Shown: positions 45,557 to 54,118, counted from the first letter of the stretch. The stretch is 64,000 bases of DNA from Segatella copri (GCF_015074785.1 NZ_CP042464.1:2725001-2789000); one strand, 5' to 3'. Notes: generated from the sequence alone by a model not told the origin. Numbers and translations are program-made.

Positions 45557-46921
45557 ATGATTAAGAAACAAGGAACGATATTGATTGTTGATGACAACCG
45601 CAACATTCTTACTACGGTAAGGATGCTGCTGGAACCCATATTCGATGGCATCATCACCATCGCCAACCCTAACTCCATCCCAGCCAAACTGAGAGAGGAG
45701 CATCCCGACGTGGTGCTCCTCGACATGAACTTCTCCAGCGGAATCAATTCGGGAAACGAGGGACTGTACTGGCTCAGGGAAATCAAGAGCCTCAGCCCGA
45801 AAACCGAAGTGGTGCTCTTTACCGCCTACGCCGACATCCAACTTGCCGTAACAGGCATCAAGGAAGGTGCCGCCGACTTCATCGTGAAGCCTTTTGAAAA
45901 CGAGAAGATGATCCGTACGCTGGTAGAGGCTAGGGATAAGAACAGGGCTGTAGATAACGTTATTAACAGGAATGGTGGAAAACCTGGTGGAAAAGAGGCG
46001 CAAAGCGCTATGTATTGGGGAGATAGCGAAGTTATGAACAATTTGAGAAGTATTGTGGAAAAGGTTGCTGCAACCGATGCAAACATCCTCATTACGGGCG
46101 AAAACGGAACAGGTAAAGAGGTGTTAGCCAACGAGATACATCGTTTATCCACAAGATGTGGAAAGAAAATGCTGCCTGTGGATATGGGAGCCATTACGGA
46201 AACCCTTTTCGAGAGCGAACTCTTCGGTCATGTAAAGGGTGCCTTTACCGATGCCAAGGTGGATAAACCGGGCAAATTTGAGCTTGCCGACGGCAGCACC
46301 ATCTTCCTGGATGAGATAGGAAACCTATCCTACGGTCTTCAGGCAAAACTCCTTACCGCCCTGCAACGCAGAAGCATCGTAAGAGTGGGCGGAAGTAAGC
46401 AGATTCCCATCAACGTACGACTGGTTTGCGCCACCAACCGCAATCTGCAGCAGATGGTAAACGATGGCGAATTCAGAGAGGATCTGCTCTATCGCATCAA
46501 CACCATCCATCTGGAATTGCCTGCCCTGAGACAGAGAAAATCAGACATCGGTCCATTGGCAGAAAGATTCCTCCATCAATATGGCGATTTATATAATAAG
46601 TTGAATCTCCGTTTTTCGGAAGAGGCTGAGAAAAAACTTACCAGTTTACCATGGTACGGAAACATCCGTGAACTCCAGCACGCCATCGAGAAAGCCGTAA
46701 TTCTATCTGATGGCGGAATGATTTCTGCCGAAGATATTGATGGCGGAAACCAGCAGAGAAAAGAGAAGCCTCTGGAAGAGGTTCAGACGCTCGACGAGAT
46801 GGAAAGCCGAATGATAGAGAAAACCATCAGGGAATGTGAAGGAAATCTGTCGGTGGTAGCTGCAAGGTTAGGTATTTCCCGCCAAACGCTTTACAATAAG
46901 ATTAAGCGATATGGATTATAA
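45557..46921 (+). CDS. sigma-54-type response regulator (NtrC family)
   Basis: 454 residues: receiver with DDNRNI and phospho-Asp in VVLLDMNFSSG; AAA+ domain with Walker A TGENGTGKEVLANEI, the sigma-54 loop GAFTDA (usual GAFTGA), Walker B STIFLDEIGNL, and the Arg finger region; C-terminal Fis HTH VVAARLGISRQTLYNKIKRYGL. The GAFTDA variant is common in Bacteroidota as far as I recall. Operon with the kinase, overlapping it by 11 bases. Target promoters are not visible here. Confidence 0.93.
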   Translation: MIKKQGTILIVDDNRNILTTVRMLLEPIFDGIITIANPNSIPAKLREEHPDVVLLDMNFSSGINSGNEGLYWLREIKSLSPKTEVVLFTAYADIQLAVTGIKEGAADFIVKPFENEKMIRTLVEARDKNRAVDNVINRNGGKPGGKEAQSAMYWGDSEVMNNLRSIVEKVAATDANILITGENGTGKEVLANEIHRLSTRCGKKMLPVDMGAITETLFESELFGHVKGAFTDAKVDKPGKFELADGSTIFLDEIGNLSYGLQAKLLTALQRRSIVRVGGSKQIPINVRLVCATNRNLQQMVNDGEFREDLLYRINTIHLELPALRQRKSDIGPLAERFLHQYGDLYNKLNLRFSEEAEKKLTSLPWYGNIRELQHAIEKAVILSDGGMISAEDIDGGNQQRKEKPLEEVQTLDEMESRMIEKTIRECEGNLSVVAARLGISRQTLYNKIKRYGL

Positions 46922-48101
46922 ACTAATTATAATTATCGTGCTTTTGCTCGTGGCTGTAGTGGGTTACATTCGCCTCTACCGCCACTATCGCCGTAACATC
47001 AAGAAGGTAACCTTCCTTTTTGATGCGATAGATAATGGGGATTTCTCCTTCAACTTTCCTACGGAGAAGGGGTTTAAGGAGGATAAAATCCTGCACAAAT
47101 CCCTCAACCGAATCAAGCTCTTCCTGCAGCACACGAGAGAGGAGCAGATGGATCGGGAGAAATATTACGAGCAGATTCTGAATGCGGTGGATACGGGCAT
47201 CCTGGTGGTAGATAGCCACGACAACATCCTGCAGCACAATCAGGCAGCCCTCCGGTTGCTCAATACGGATGTGCTTACCCACATGAATCAGGTAAAAGAA
47301 AAGCTGAAGGACGAGCACCTGGCAAAGCATGAGACCCAAGCCATGCTGAAAGACAAACACGTGCGCATCATCGCCCTGAGCGACGTGAGCCACGAGCTGA
47401 GCAATCAGGAAGTGGATTCTTGGATCAAACTGATTCGTGTGCTGACCCATGAAATCATGAATACCATCACACCGGTTACTTCGTTGAGCGAGACTCTGCT
47501 TACCCGGGTTACAGAAGATAAAGACTTGAAGCAAGGCTTGGAAACCATCCACAAAACAGGAACCGAACTGTTGGCTTTCGTCAACAACTATCGCCGTTTC
47601 ACCCATGTTCCCCAGCCTCAGCCTGCTCTTTTCTATGTAGAACCATTCCTGGAAAGAATGGCGATGCTCTGCAACCACGAAGTAGAGATTTCGGTTTCTC
47701 CCAAGGATTTGCTGGTTTACGCCGATGAGAGTCTCCTCTCTCACGTAGTAACAAATCTTCTGAAGAATGCCGTAGAAGCTTTCAGGGAAAAGGAAAGAGA
47801 AGACAAGCAGGAATGCCGCTCCGCGGATTTGAAATCCACGGCAAGCAAGAAGGCATTTATCCGTCTCCAAGCCTACGCCAATGCCCAGGAATCCATCATC
47901 ATCGACGTGAGCAACAACGCCAGTCTCATCCCCGAAGATGTAGCCTCCCACATCTTCATCCCGTTCTTCACCACGAAGCCGGAAGGAAGCGGAATCGGTC
48001 TCTCCCTTTCCCGCCAGATCATGCGAGTAAGCGGCGGCAGCCTCTCGCTCCATCAGGACAAGGCACAGGGAATCACCACCTTCCGCATCATCATCCCATA
48101 A
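46911..48101 (+). CDS. sensor histidine kinase, NtrB-like
   Basis: 396 residues. One N-terminal TM (LIIIIVLLLVAVVGYI), a HAMP-less helical segment, PAS domain (ILNAVDTGILVVDSHDNIL), H-box VRVLTHEIMNTITP with the phospho-His, N-box VTNLLKNAVEAF, and G-box GSGIGLSLSRQIM. A basic/charged insertion (REKEREDKQECRSADLKSTASKK) interrupts the ATP domain. Its start overlaps the end of the NtrC-type gene, so the two are translationally coupled. Confidence 0.93.
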   Translation: MDYKLIIIIVLLLVAVVGYIRLYRHYRRNIKKVTFLFDAIDNGDFSFNFPTEKGFKEDKILHKSLNRIKLFLQHTREEQMDREKYYEQILNAVDTGILVVDSHDNILQHNQAALRLLNTDVLTHMNQVKEKLKDEHLAKHETQAMLKDKHVRIIALSDVSHELSNQEVDSWIKLIRVLTHEIMNTITPVTSLSETLLTRVTEDKDLKQGLETIHKTGTELLAFVNNYRRFTHVPQPQPALFYVEPFLERMAMLCNHEVEISVSPKDLLVYADESLLSHVVTNLLKNAVEAFREKEREDKQECRSADLKSTASKKAFIRLQAYANAQESIIIDVSNNASLIPEDVASHIFIPFFTTKPEGSGIGLSLSRQIMRVSGGSLSLHQDKAQGITTFRIIIP

Positions 48102-48150
48102 CATAAACACATTTTTACTAGAAAAGTTTGGTGCTTATCCATAAAAATCG

Positions 48151-48158
48151 TATCTTTG
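48151..48158 (+). promoter_or_regulatory. -7 element of the Fic gene
   Basis: TATCTTTG, 22 bases before ATG 48180; it rules out the in-frame start at 48156. Confidence 0.7.
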
Positions 48159-48179
48159 TCCCCACAAATACAGAAGATT

Positions 48180-48971
48180 ATGGCATTCGAAAAGGAAATC
48201 AAGGAATATGAGGATTTGAGAGGAAAATATCAAACCCTTATCATCAATAAAATGGATAGAGAAGAGTACATCAAATATAACGAAGTACTCTTCTCTACCC
48301 ATTCGTGCGCCATTGAAGGCAATTCTTTCTCCGTAGATGATACCCGGGAACTGAAGGAGAAAGGATTAGGGATGATTCCTGCCGGAAAGACTCTTTTCGA
48401 GGCTTTCGAAATGCTTGACCACTTCGAAGCCTTTGAGTACATGATGCAAAACACGCAACATCCACTCGACGAGAATCTTCTGAAAGAAATCAACAGGCGG
48501 GTTACCAGCCACACGCTTTCCTACCGTTCTCCAGAAGCCATTCCGGGCGAATACACCACCACAGACATGGCAGCAGGCGATACGGTATTTGGCGACCACG
48601 AAGAACTCATCGCCAGAGTTCCCAAGCTGTTGGAATCTACCGAAAAAGCCATCGTTTCGGCAGCCGTTCATCCCATGATTCTTGCCGCCCGCTTCCATGG
48701 CTTCTACGAATATCTTCATCCCTTCCGTGATGGGAATGGAAGAACAGGACGACTCATCAGCAACTACATTCTCTTAAGATTGAATCATCCTCTCCTCATC
48801 ATCCCATCCGAAGCCCGACAGGAATACATTTCTGCCCTTCGTATGATTCGTACGGAAGCAACCGACGAGCACCTCATCCGCTTCTTCTTCAAGATGGCAA
48901 TACAGAGAATGGAAGAAGAGCTGAAGCAGAAAGAGGCCAACACCAAGCGATTTATGACATTCCTCTTCTAA
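48180..48971 (+). CDS. Fic domain protein (AMPylase-type, autoinhibited class II)
   Basis: 263 residues. Intact Fic motif HPFRDGNGRTGR at about 180-191, so AMP transfer from ATP to a Ser, Thr or Tyr of a target protein is expected. An N-terminal inhibitory helix motif S-x-x-x-E-G (HSCAIEGN, about 41-48) marks class II, which self-inhibits. No separate antitoxin gene is next to it. The C-terminal helices end in TKRFMTFLF. Own promoter; immediately followed by the 33-bp array. Confidence 0.9.
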   Translation: MAFEKEIKEYEDLRGKYQTLIINKMDREEYIKYNEVLFSTHSCAIEGNSFSVDDTRELKEKGLGMIPAGKTLFEAFEMLDHFEAFEYMMQNTQHPLDENLLKEINRRVTSHTLSYRSPEAIPGEYTTTDMAAGDTVFGDHEELIARVPKLLESTEKAIVSAAVHPMILAARFHGFYEYLHPFRDGNGRTGRLISNYILLRLNHPLLIIPSEARQEYISALRMIRTEATDEHLIRFFFKMAIQRMEEELKQKEANTKRFMTFLF

Positions 48972-48980
48972 TATGCTCAA

Positions 48981-49081
48981 ACATTTTGCGGATTTCGGCA
49001 TATTCACGCTAAAACATTTTGCGGATTTCGGCAAAATAAGGTTAAAACATTTTGCGGAATTCGGCAAAAGTCTTATCTTTG
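48981..49081 (+). repeat. 33-bp tandem promoter array, 3 units, ending in the -7 box
   Basis: ACATTTTGCGGA(T/A)TTCGGCA begins at 48981, 49014 and 49047 with exact 33-base steps. TTG 49052-49054 and TATCTTTG 49074-49081 (19 bases apart) are in or at the end of the last unit. A start codon follows at 49112. Confidence 0.9.
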
Positions 49082-49111
49082 CACACGTAAATCATTAATT
49101 ATAAGCAAAAT

Positions 49112-49142
49112 ATGGAGCAAACAAATTTATTCAAAAGAAAAA
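49112..49142 (+). pseudogene. 5' stub of an ATPase gene cut by the ISL3 element
   Basis: MEQTNLFKRK (10 codons) then enters the IS inverted repeat and continues as IS sequence to a stop. L-F-K-R-K is typical of the start of Bacteroidota AAA/DUF4143 ATPases. The rest of the gene is not found on the other side of the IS. Confidence 0.5.
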
Positions 49143-49207
49143 GGCTCTTCGCAAATTTTGGTGCACATAATGCCCAACTGCAGAATTCTTTAAGAAAGTT
49201 TTACATA

Positions 49208-49292
49208 AAATGTTAGCGATTGTCCGACAAAAAATGTAAGTTTATTAGTGTTCAAAAAATAAGACTTACAATGGAGACAATCGCTAACATTT
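49208..49292 (+). promoter_or_regulatory. long inverted repeat around the ISL3 transposase start
   Basis: 17-bp perfect arms (AAATGTTAGCGATTGTC at 49208-49224, complement 49276-49292) with a second inner pair TGTAAGT/ACTTACA (49235-49241, 49264-49270). The ATG at 49271 sits right between the inner and outer right arms, so the folded RNA would hide it. Confidence 0.75.
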
Positions 49293-50968
49293 GCAAAGGT
49301 ACAGAAAATTTAGGAAACAACCAAACGGATTTAAAATTAAATGCTTTTGAAGTGGGAGAAAACCTCGTTGCTTTCCTCATCCCCCACTTTGCTAATTTCG
49401 TTATAATCAACTATACCATCACAGAGGATGAAGTGGCACTGACGCTAAAAAGCAAGTCTACTTGCGCTTGCTGTGATCGTTGCCATATCGAGACACATCA
49501 TACCCGTGGCTGGCAAAAAAGGAAAGTAACCATGCCTCCGCTCGGTGGAAAACGTTTTACACTGATTTTGTATATGCGTAAATTTCACTGTAAGGCCGAT
49601 GGTCATTTCTTTACAGAGCAACAGCCCGATTGGCTCAACAAGTATGCTAGATTTTCCATTGACTGTACAAGACTAATGAACCAAGTGCACTTACAGATGT
49701 CATCAGTCTCAGCTTCCAGAATATTGTCGGATATGGGAATACATTGCTGCCCCAACACATGTATCAATCATCTCAAGAATATAAAACTAGCTTCAGATAG
49801 GACGGCAACCAACATTGGTATAGACGATTTTGCTAAAAGGAAAGGCTATTCGTACGGTAGTGCCATCGTCAATCATGACACTGGTCAAGTGTTGGAATTG
49901 ATTGATTCTAGAGACTCCGAAAAGGTCGCTGAAGTCCTGAGCCTCTATCATCATGTGTCCACCATCACTCGCGATAGGGGCAAGTGTTACATCAAGGCTA
50001 TAAAGAAGGCTCTTCCTGCAGCAACTGTTGTCGCAGACAAATTCCATATTATGGAAAATTTGACGAAAGCACTTTTCCCACAAGTCCAAAGCCGCTTCTT
50101 GCATGAAAGAAAACGTTTGTTGGACAAAAGTGAAATTGGTCCCAAACCTCCAGTCTTAGATCAATCCTGGGTGCTACAAGGTATTTATGCATCTTTGGAC
50201 TCAATGAGTAAAGACGTGGAAAAAGCTAAAACATTGGCTAAGCGGAAGTTGTGTCTTCAAATGCATGTAAATCAAGAGCTCTCTATAAAGGATATCCATG
50301 ACAAAACAGGCTATAGCAGTTGCGAGATTAAGAAACTGCTAGATGCAACTTATGAGAGTTTTCTCAACCCTAGCCAACTATGGGTATATAAAAATGTGAA
50401 GTACATATCAGATAGAATCTTAGAGAAAAAGACTTTGGAATACTCAGGTGTGGTCAAGGGCGTTCATGGTTCGGGGAAAAAGTATGCAATGAAAATGTTG
50501 CTGTCCATTCTGAGGGAGAAATGGAAAAATGAATATGGGGAGTACAAAGAAAGAATGAGGAAATTTCTATCAAAAGAAAGCATACGAATGGAAGAGCATG
50601 ATCTTTGGAACGCAATTGTACACTTTAATTCAAGACCAAAGACGGAATCTGTCAAGATTTTCATGCAACAAAAAAACATGTATGATTTGAAATACTTTGT
50701 CTCCACATTTCAAGGGATATTGAGTGGAGAGAACAAAATGGGACTATACAAATGGATAAATATGGCCATTGGATGTGGGGTGGATGGAATAGAAAAGTTT
50801 GCCATGGGTTTGCTTGACGACTACCAGGCCATCAAGAATTCCATTACCAGCAAATGGAACAATGGAATTCTTGAAGGAACGGTATGCAAGATAAAAACAG
50901 TAAAACGAATTATGGCAGGACGAGCCTCCATCACCTTGTTGGAGAAAAAGGTTGCGCTTAAGCTTTAG
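49271..50968 (+). CDS. ISL3-family transposase
   Basis: 565 residues from ATG 49271; an upstream in-frame start lies within the hairpin. N-terminal zinc-finger (CACCDRCHIETHHTRGWQ is not fully contiguous with CKADGHFF), then DDE core: IGIDDFAKRKG, TRDRGKCYIKA and ILEGTVCKIKTVKR. Full-length and uninterrupted. Its stop codon is at 50966, 4 bases before the right repeat. Confidence 0.93.
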   Translation: METIANICKGTENLGNNQTDLKLNAFEVGENLVAFLIPHFANFVIINYTITEDEVALTLKSKSTCACCDRCHIETHHTRGWQKRKVTMPPLGGKRFTLILYMRKFHCKADGHFFTEQQPDWLNKYARFSIDCTRLMNQVHLQMSSVSASRILSDMGIHCCPNTCINHLKNIKLASDRTATNIGIDDFAKRKGYSYGSAIVNHDTGQVLELIDSRDSEKVAEVLSLYHHVSTITRDRGKCYIKAIKKALPAATVVADKFHIMENLTKALFPQVQSRFLHERKRLLDKSEIGPKPPVLDQSWVLQGIYASLDSMSKDVEKAKTLAKRKLCLQMHVNQELSIKDIHDKTGYSSCEIKKLLDATYESFLNPSQLWVYKNVKYISDRILEKKTLEYSGVVKGVHGSGKKYAMKMLLSILREKWKNEYGEYKERMRKFLSKESIRMEEHDLWNAIVHFNSRPKTESVKIFMQQKNMYDLKYFVSTFQGILSGENKMGLYKWINMAIGCGVDGIEKFAMGLLDDYQAIKNSITSKWNNGILEGTVCKIKTVKRIMAGRASITLLEKKVALKL

Positions 50969-51027
50969 CACTATGTGCACCAAAATTTGCGAAGAGCCAA
51001 ATAAAGTTAAATTATAGTGTTGCGGAA

Positions 51028-51090
51028 TTAAGGGTAAAGATCCAGGAGTTCCTTACTCTCCTGCTTTCTTCCGATAATTTTCTGTGCCAT
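51028..51090 (-). pseudogene. 5' stub of a second ATPase gene (minus strand)
   Basis: From ATG at 51090: MAQKIIGRKQESKELLDLYP then stop TAA at 51030-51028. The I-I-G-R-K start followed by ELL.LY is typical of another Bacteroidota AAA ATPase family (PF01637/DUF234-like), which would continue with a P-loop. The remaining 30 bases to the IS are unrelated. Preceded by its own promoter and a palindromic array. Identity based on 20 residues. Confidence 0.5.
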
Positions 51091-51112
51091 AATCCTTTCG
51101 TTTATTTTGCTG

Positions 51113-51253
51113 CAAATATACAAAAAATATCGTTTCGAGCAAAATAAACGCACGCTATTTTGCTCGAAATGGGGTAAAAACATCGTTTCGAGCAAAATAA
51201 AGAGTGGCTATTCTGCGCAAAATACATCAAAAGACCCGTTTCGAGCAAAATAG
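51113..51253 (-). repeat. 53-bp palindromic array upstream of the minus-strand stub
   Basis: CGTTTCGAGCAAAAT occurs at 51131, 51184 and 51237, 53 bases apart. Unit 1 pairs with TATTTTGCTCGAAA (51156-51169) as a perfect inverted repeat; in unit 2 that half is mutated. CAAATATA at 51113-51120 reads TATATTTG on the minus strand, the -7 box. Gene-free 50999-51313 otherwise shows nothing more. Confidence 0.8.
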
Positions 51254-51313
51254 CGATACATAAGAAGGGATGGAAAAGGCATCCTAAACACAAGGACTAT
51301 AATGGGGGATTTT

Positions 51314-51472
51314 CTAATAATCCTCCATATAGCCCTTGGTAAACATATCGTAGGACAGGGCTTCCAGTTCTGAGAGCGTCATCTGCTCTACCGAATGCTC
51401 TATCTTACGTATCAGTTCGTCTCGCTTGAAATCGTCATCATCGCTCAGACGCGATGTAAATCTGTTACTCAT
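51314..51472 (-). CDS. 52-residue conserved-looking acidic protein
   Basis: From ATG 51472: MSNRFTSRLSDDDDFKRDEL, then a helix IRKIEHSVEQMTLSELEALSYDMFTKGYMEDY. The longer frame begins in the dispersed repeat, so this start is preferred. Small acidic helical protein, unknown function. It follows ribD on the same strand, 67 bases after its stop, separated by the TTCAAA-type repeat. Confidence 0.6.
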   Translation of the reverse strand: MSNRFTSRLSDDDDFKRDELIRKIEHSVEQMTLSELEALSYDMFTKGYMEDY

Positions 51473-51478
51473 TTTCTT

Positions 51479-51520
51479 TACTTTGAACTTTGAATGTTGA
51501 ACTTTGAACTTTATGATTAG
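51479..51520 (-). repeat. dispersed TTCAAA-type repeat
   Basis: On the minus strand CATAAAGTTCAAAGTTCAAC then ATTCAAAGTTCAAAGTA, directly upstream of the 51472 start. Confidence 0.75.
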
Positions 51521-51539
51521 CTTTATTGCTCCTATAAAG

Positions 51540-52577
51540 CTACTGGCGCTCATAGGTGTTGATAACGTTTCCATCATACGCCTCGTGGCTGATTAACCGG
51601 ACGTTATGAGGAAGCATAGGCGCTGGCGTTCCTGAAGTTACGGAGTTTTCCACCAATGTGGATAACAACGTTTCTACCCTGATTTCATCCCAAAGTCCAG
51701 CATCGAGGAATGCCTGATGGGTGATGGCGCCGCCCTCTACTATCAGCGACTGCACCTTATTATTATATAAGTACTGCATGATTTGCTGCAACACTTCCGT
51801 CTTGCCCCGTGAGAAATCCAGACCTTCGAAACAAGGATGATGGCGGTCGATGACCAGGCGCATCGGGTCCTTGCCGCTCCAATCTCTAACGTTGAGCTGA
51901 CTGTGGTCGCGCTCATCGGTTACGCGGCCTATGAGGATGGCATCGTTCTCAGCACGCAACTTGTGGGAGAGCATCTTGGTGAAAGGCGAGGAAATAGCCA
52001 TACCCCTACCCCCGTTGTCAAGAAAGCCATTCGCGGTCTGCGCCCATTTTAGGATGATGTAAGGACGCTGATGGGTGTTAAAGGTGATGAAGCGCTTGTT
52101 GAGTTCGAGACATTCCGCCTCCAGAACGCCTACTGTTACTTCGATGCCTACCTCACGAATCTTGCGGATACCGCGGCCCTGAACCTTGGCAAAGGGATCT
52201 ACGCAGCCGCAAACGCATCGCTTTACTCCTTTTCTTACTATCAAATCGGCGCAAGGCGGCGTCTTGCCGTAATGAGAGCAGGGTTCGAGACTCACATAGA
52301 TGGTAGCTTGGCTTAACAGATGCTCATCCTCGGGCTTAACAGATGCAAAGGCGTTGACTTCAGCATGCCCTTCGCCGCATCTTACATGATAGCCTTCGCC
52401 GATGATTCTGCCATCCCCACTCACGATAACGGCTCCCACCATCGGATTGGGTTTGGCATTCTCTCTTCCGTTTTTCGCCAGCTGCAGACAGCGGCGCATA
52501 AACATTTCGTCTATTTCCTTTTGCGACAACGGTTCGCCCGTCTTCACATTCTGAAAAGAAACATTATTTTGTTCCAT
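51540..52577 (-). CDS. ribD: riboflavin biosynthesis deaminase/reductase
   Basis: 345 residues, bifunctional: N-terminal cytidine-deaminase fold (zinc site H-A-E in GHAEVNAFA and EPCSHYGKTPPC), which deaminates diaminohydroxyphosphoribosylaminopyrimidine, and C-terminal reductase (ILKWAQTANGFLD, QSLIVEGGAITHQAFLDAG). Steps 2 and 3 of riboflavin synthesis, cytosolic. Met at 52577 begins MEQNNVSFQNVKTG; MFMRRCLQLAKNG (about residue 25) is nearer the usual family start. Divergent from prmC. Confidence 0.95.
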   Translation of the reverse strand: MEQNNVSFQNVKTGEPLSQKEIDEMFMRRCLQLAKNGRENAKPNPMVGAVIVSGDGRIIGEGYHVRCGEGHAEVNAFASVKPEDEHLLSQATIYVSLEPCSHYGKTPPCADLIVRKGVKRCVCGCVDPFAKVQGRGIRKIREVGIEVTVGVLEAECLELNKRFITFNTHQRPYIILKWAQTANGFLDNGGRGMAISSPFTKMLSHKLRAENDAILIGRVTDERDHSQLNVRDWSGKDPMRLVIDRHHPCFEGLDFSRGKTEVLQQIMQYLYNNKVQSLIVEGGAITHQAFLDAGLWDEIRVETLLSTLVENSVTSGTPAPMLPHNVRLISHEAYDGNVINTYERQ

Positions 52578-52624
52578 ATCTAAAACTTTTCTTCGTTTTT
52601 TACTTACTTTTCGATAAAATGTCG

Positions 52625-52632
52625 TACCTTTG
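52625..52632 (+). promoter_or_regulatory. -7 element of prmC
   Basis: TACCTTTG, 33 bases before ATG 52666; it overlaps an in-frame ATG at 52630, which is therefore not the start. Confidence 0.7.
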
Positions 52633-52665
52633 CTCTCAAATCAAATCATAATATACGATTTAGAG

Positions 52666-53544
52666 ATGAAAACGTATCAACAACTTTGGCAATCCATTAC
52701 CACTCTATATGAGGCGGGCGAAGCACAGGCTATCGTCCGCACCGTGCTCGATGTGAAGTACGGAATGACGCTGACCGACATAATCTGCGGCAAAGTTAAT
52801 GAATTATCTGCAGATGAAGAAAGAAAACTGGAAGAAATTATCAGAAGATTGCAAAAAGGCGAACCTGTACAGTATGTTCTGGGCGAAGCTGACTTTGCAG
52901 GAAGAACCTTCCATGTAGAGCCGGGCGTGCTGATTCCGAGACCCGAAACGGCGGAACTCTGCGAGTGGATAGAAAAAGATGCGACTGAAAACAAAGGGAT
53001 TACGGAAGGAGAGAAGGAAGAAAACACCATCCGCATCCTGGACATCTGTACGGGTTCGGGCTGCATCGCCATTACGCTGGGACTGGACATCGGCGGCTCG
53101 GAGGTTACGGGTTGGGATATTTCGGAAGATGCCTTGAAGATAGCACAGGGAAATGTTGCGCTTCTGGATGCCGGTAACGTAAAAATAGAATATCAGGATG
53201 CCCTGAAGTTGGCGGAAACATCGGATGCCGGAAGATGGAACATCATCGTGAGCAATCCCCCGTATATCTGCGAAAAGGAGAAAGCGGATATGGAGAAGAA
53301 TGTGTTGGAACACGAACCCGGAATCGCCCTCTTCGTGCCCGATGAAGAGCCTCTGAAATTCTACAGAGCCATCGCCGAATATGCCTCTTCTGCCCTCAAA
53401 TCCGGAGGTGCATTATACTTCGAAATCAATCCTATCTACGAAAAAGAAACAAGGGAAATGCTGGAAGGATTGGGTTTTAAAGCTATTGATACAAAGGAAG
53501 ATGCCTTCGGAAAGCAGAGAATGATGCGAGCCGGCAAATCATAA
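52666..53544 (+). CDS. prmC: peptide chain release factor N5-glutamine methyltransferase
   Basis: 292 residues. N-terminal helical domain, then a class I SAM methyltransferase: ILDICTGSGCIAITLGL (SAM motif I) and the glutamine-contacting motif NPPYI in IIVSNPPYICEKE. Methylates the GGQ glutamine of RF1/RF2. Start at MKTYQQLWQSI. First of the run prmC-recX-comF, which share the strand with short gaps filled by dispersed repeats. Confidence 0.95.
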   Translation: MKTYQQLWQSITTLYEAGEAQAIVRTVLDVKYGMTLTDIICGKVNELSADEERKLEEIIRRLQKGEPVQYVLGEADFAGRTFHVEPGVLIPRPETAELCEWIEKDATENKGITEGEKEENTIRILDICTGSGCIAITLGLDIGGSEVTGWDISEDALKIAQGNVALLDAGNVKIEYQDALKLAETSDAGRWNIIVSNPPYICEKEKADMEKNVLEHEPGIALFVPDEEPLKFYRAIAEYASSALKSGGALYFEINPIYEKETREMLEGLGFKAIDTKEDAFGKQRMMRAGKS

Positions 53545-53615
53545 AGTTCAATGTTCAAATCTCAAAGTTCAAAGTAAAATCATCATGTTCAAATCTCAAA
53601 GTTCAAAGTATAAAA
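53541..53615 (+). repeat. two tandem copies of the TTCAAA-type repeat before recX
   Basis: CATAAAGTTCAATGTTCAAA, TCTCAAAGTTCAAAGT, then TTCAAATCTCAAAGTTCAAA again. The ATG at 53585 lies within it. Confidence 0.75.
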
Positions 53616-53620
53616 AGCCG

Positions 53621-54112
53621 ATGACCGAGCAGCAGGCGCTCCTGAAGCTCACCACCCTCTGCACCCAAGCCGAACATTGCTCGCAAGAGATGATCGACAA
53701 GATGAAGAAGTGGGAACTGCCCGAAGATGCCATCGCCAGAAACATGGAATTCCTGACCGAGAAGAAATTCATCGACGACGAACGTTTCGCACGCTTCTTT
53801 ATCAACGACAAGATAAAATACAACAAGTGGGGACGCCGGAAGGTGGAACAGGCGCTGTGGATGAAACATATTCCGAAGGACATCTCCGACCCTATCTTCG
53901 AAGAGATAGAAGACGACCTGTATATGGAAACCCTCCTGCCCCTGATGAAAAACAAATATAAAACCATCAAGGCAAAGAACGACTATGAACGCTCGATGAA
54001 ACTCATCCGCTTTGCCCTGGGAAGAGGATACAGCATGGAGGTTATCCACAAATGCATCGACCGGATGAAGGAAGAAGATCTGGGAGACATCGATTTCGAA
54101 GAGGAATTCTAA
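53621..54112 (+). CDS. recX: recombination regulator RecX
   Basis: 163 residues from 53621 (MTEQQALLKLTTLCTQAEHC), preferred because the 12 codons from 53585 are repeat-derived. All-helical three-repeat RecX fold: KKFIDDERFARFFINDKIKYNKWG, VEQALWMKHIPKDISDPIF, and IRFALGRGYSMEVIHKCID. Binds RecA filaments and limits them. No recA nearby. Confidence 0.88.
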   Translation: MTEQQALLKLTTLCTQAEHCSQEMIDKMKKWELPEDAIARNMEFLTEKKFIDDERFARFFINDKIKYNKWGRRKVEQALWMKHIPKDISDPIFEEIEDDLYMETLLPLMKNKYKTIKAKNDYERSMKLIRFALGRGYSMEVIHKCIDRMKEEDLGDIDFEEEF

Positions 54113-54118
54113 AACAAA

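Larger units (their letters stand above)
49143..50998 (+). mobile_element. ISL3-family insertion sequence
   Basis: 1856 bp with perfect 27-bp inverted repeats (49143-49169 and 50972-50998), beginning GGCTCTTCGCAAATT, the typical ISL3 end. Flanking octamers differ (AAGAAAAA left, AAATAAAG right), so the usual 8-bp target duplication is absent, a sign of rearrangement after insertion. Confidence 0.9.

Noticed and set aside
46923..48110. 395-codon open frame on the minus strand
   Set aside because: Antisense to the NtrB-like kinase; no recognisable motifs.
48981..49081. CRISPR or plasmid iterons
   Set aside because: Repeats are head-to-tail without spacers and end in a promoter; no replication initiator gene nearby.
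51005..51030. GTTGCGGAATTAAG resembling the IS982 end GTTGGCGGAATTAA
   Set aside because: One base is missing and the orientation places the IS interior in the ATPase stub; probably chance or too decayed to claim.
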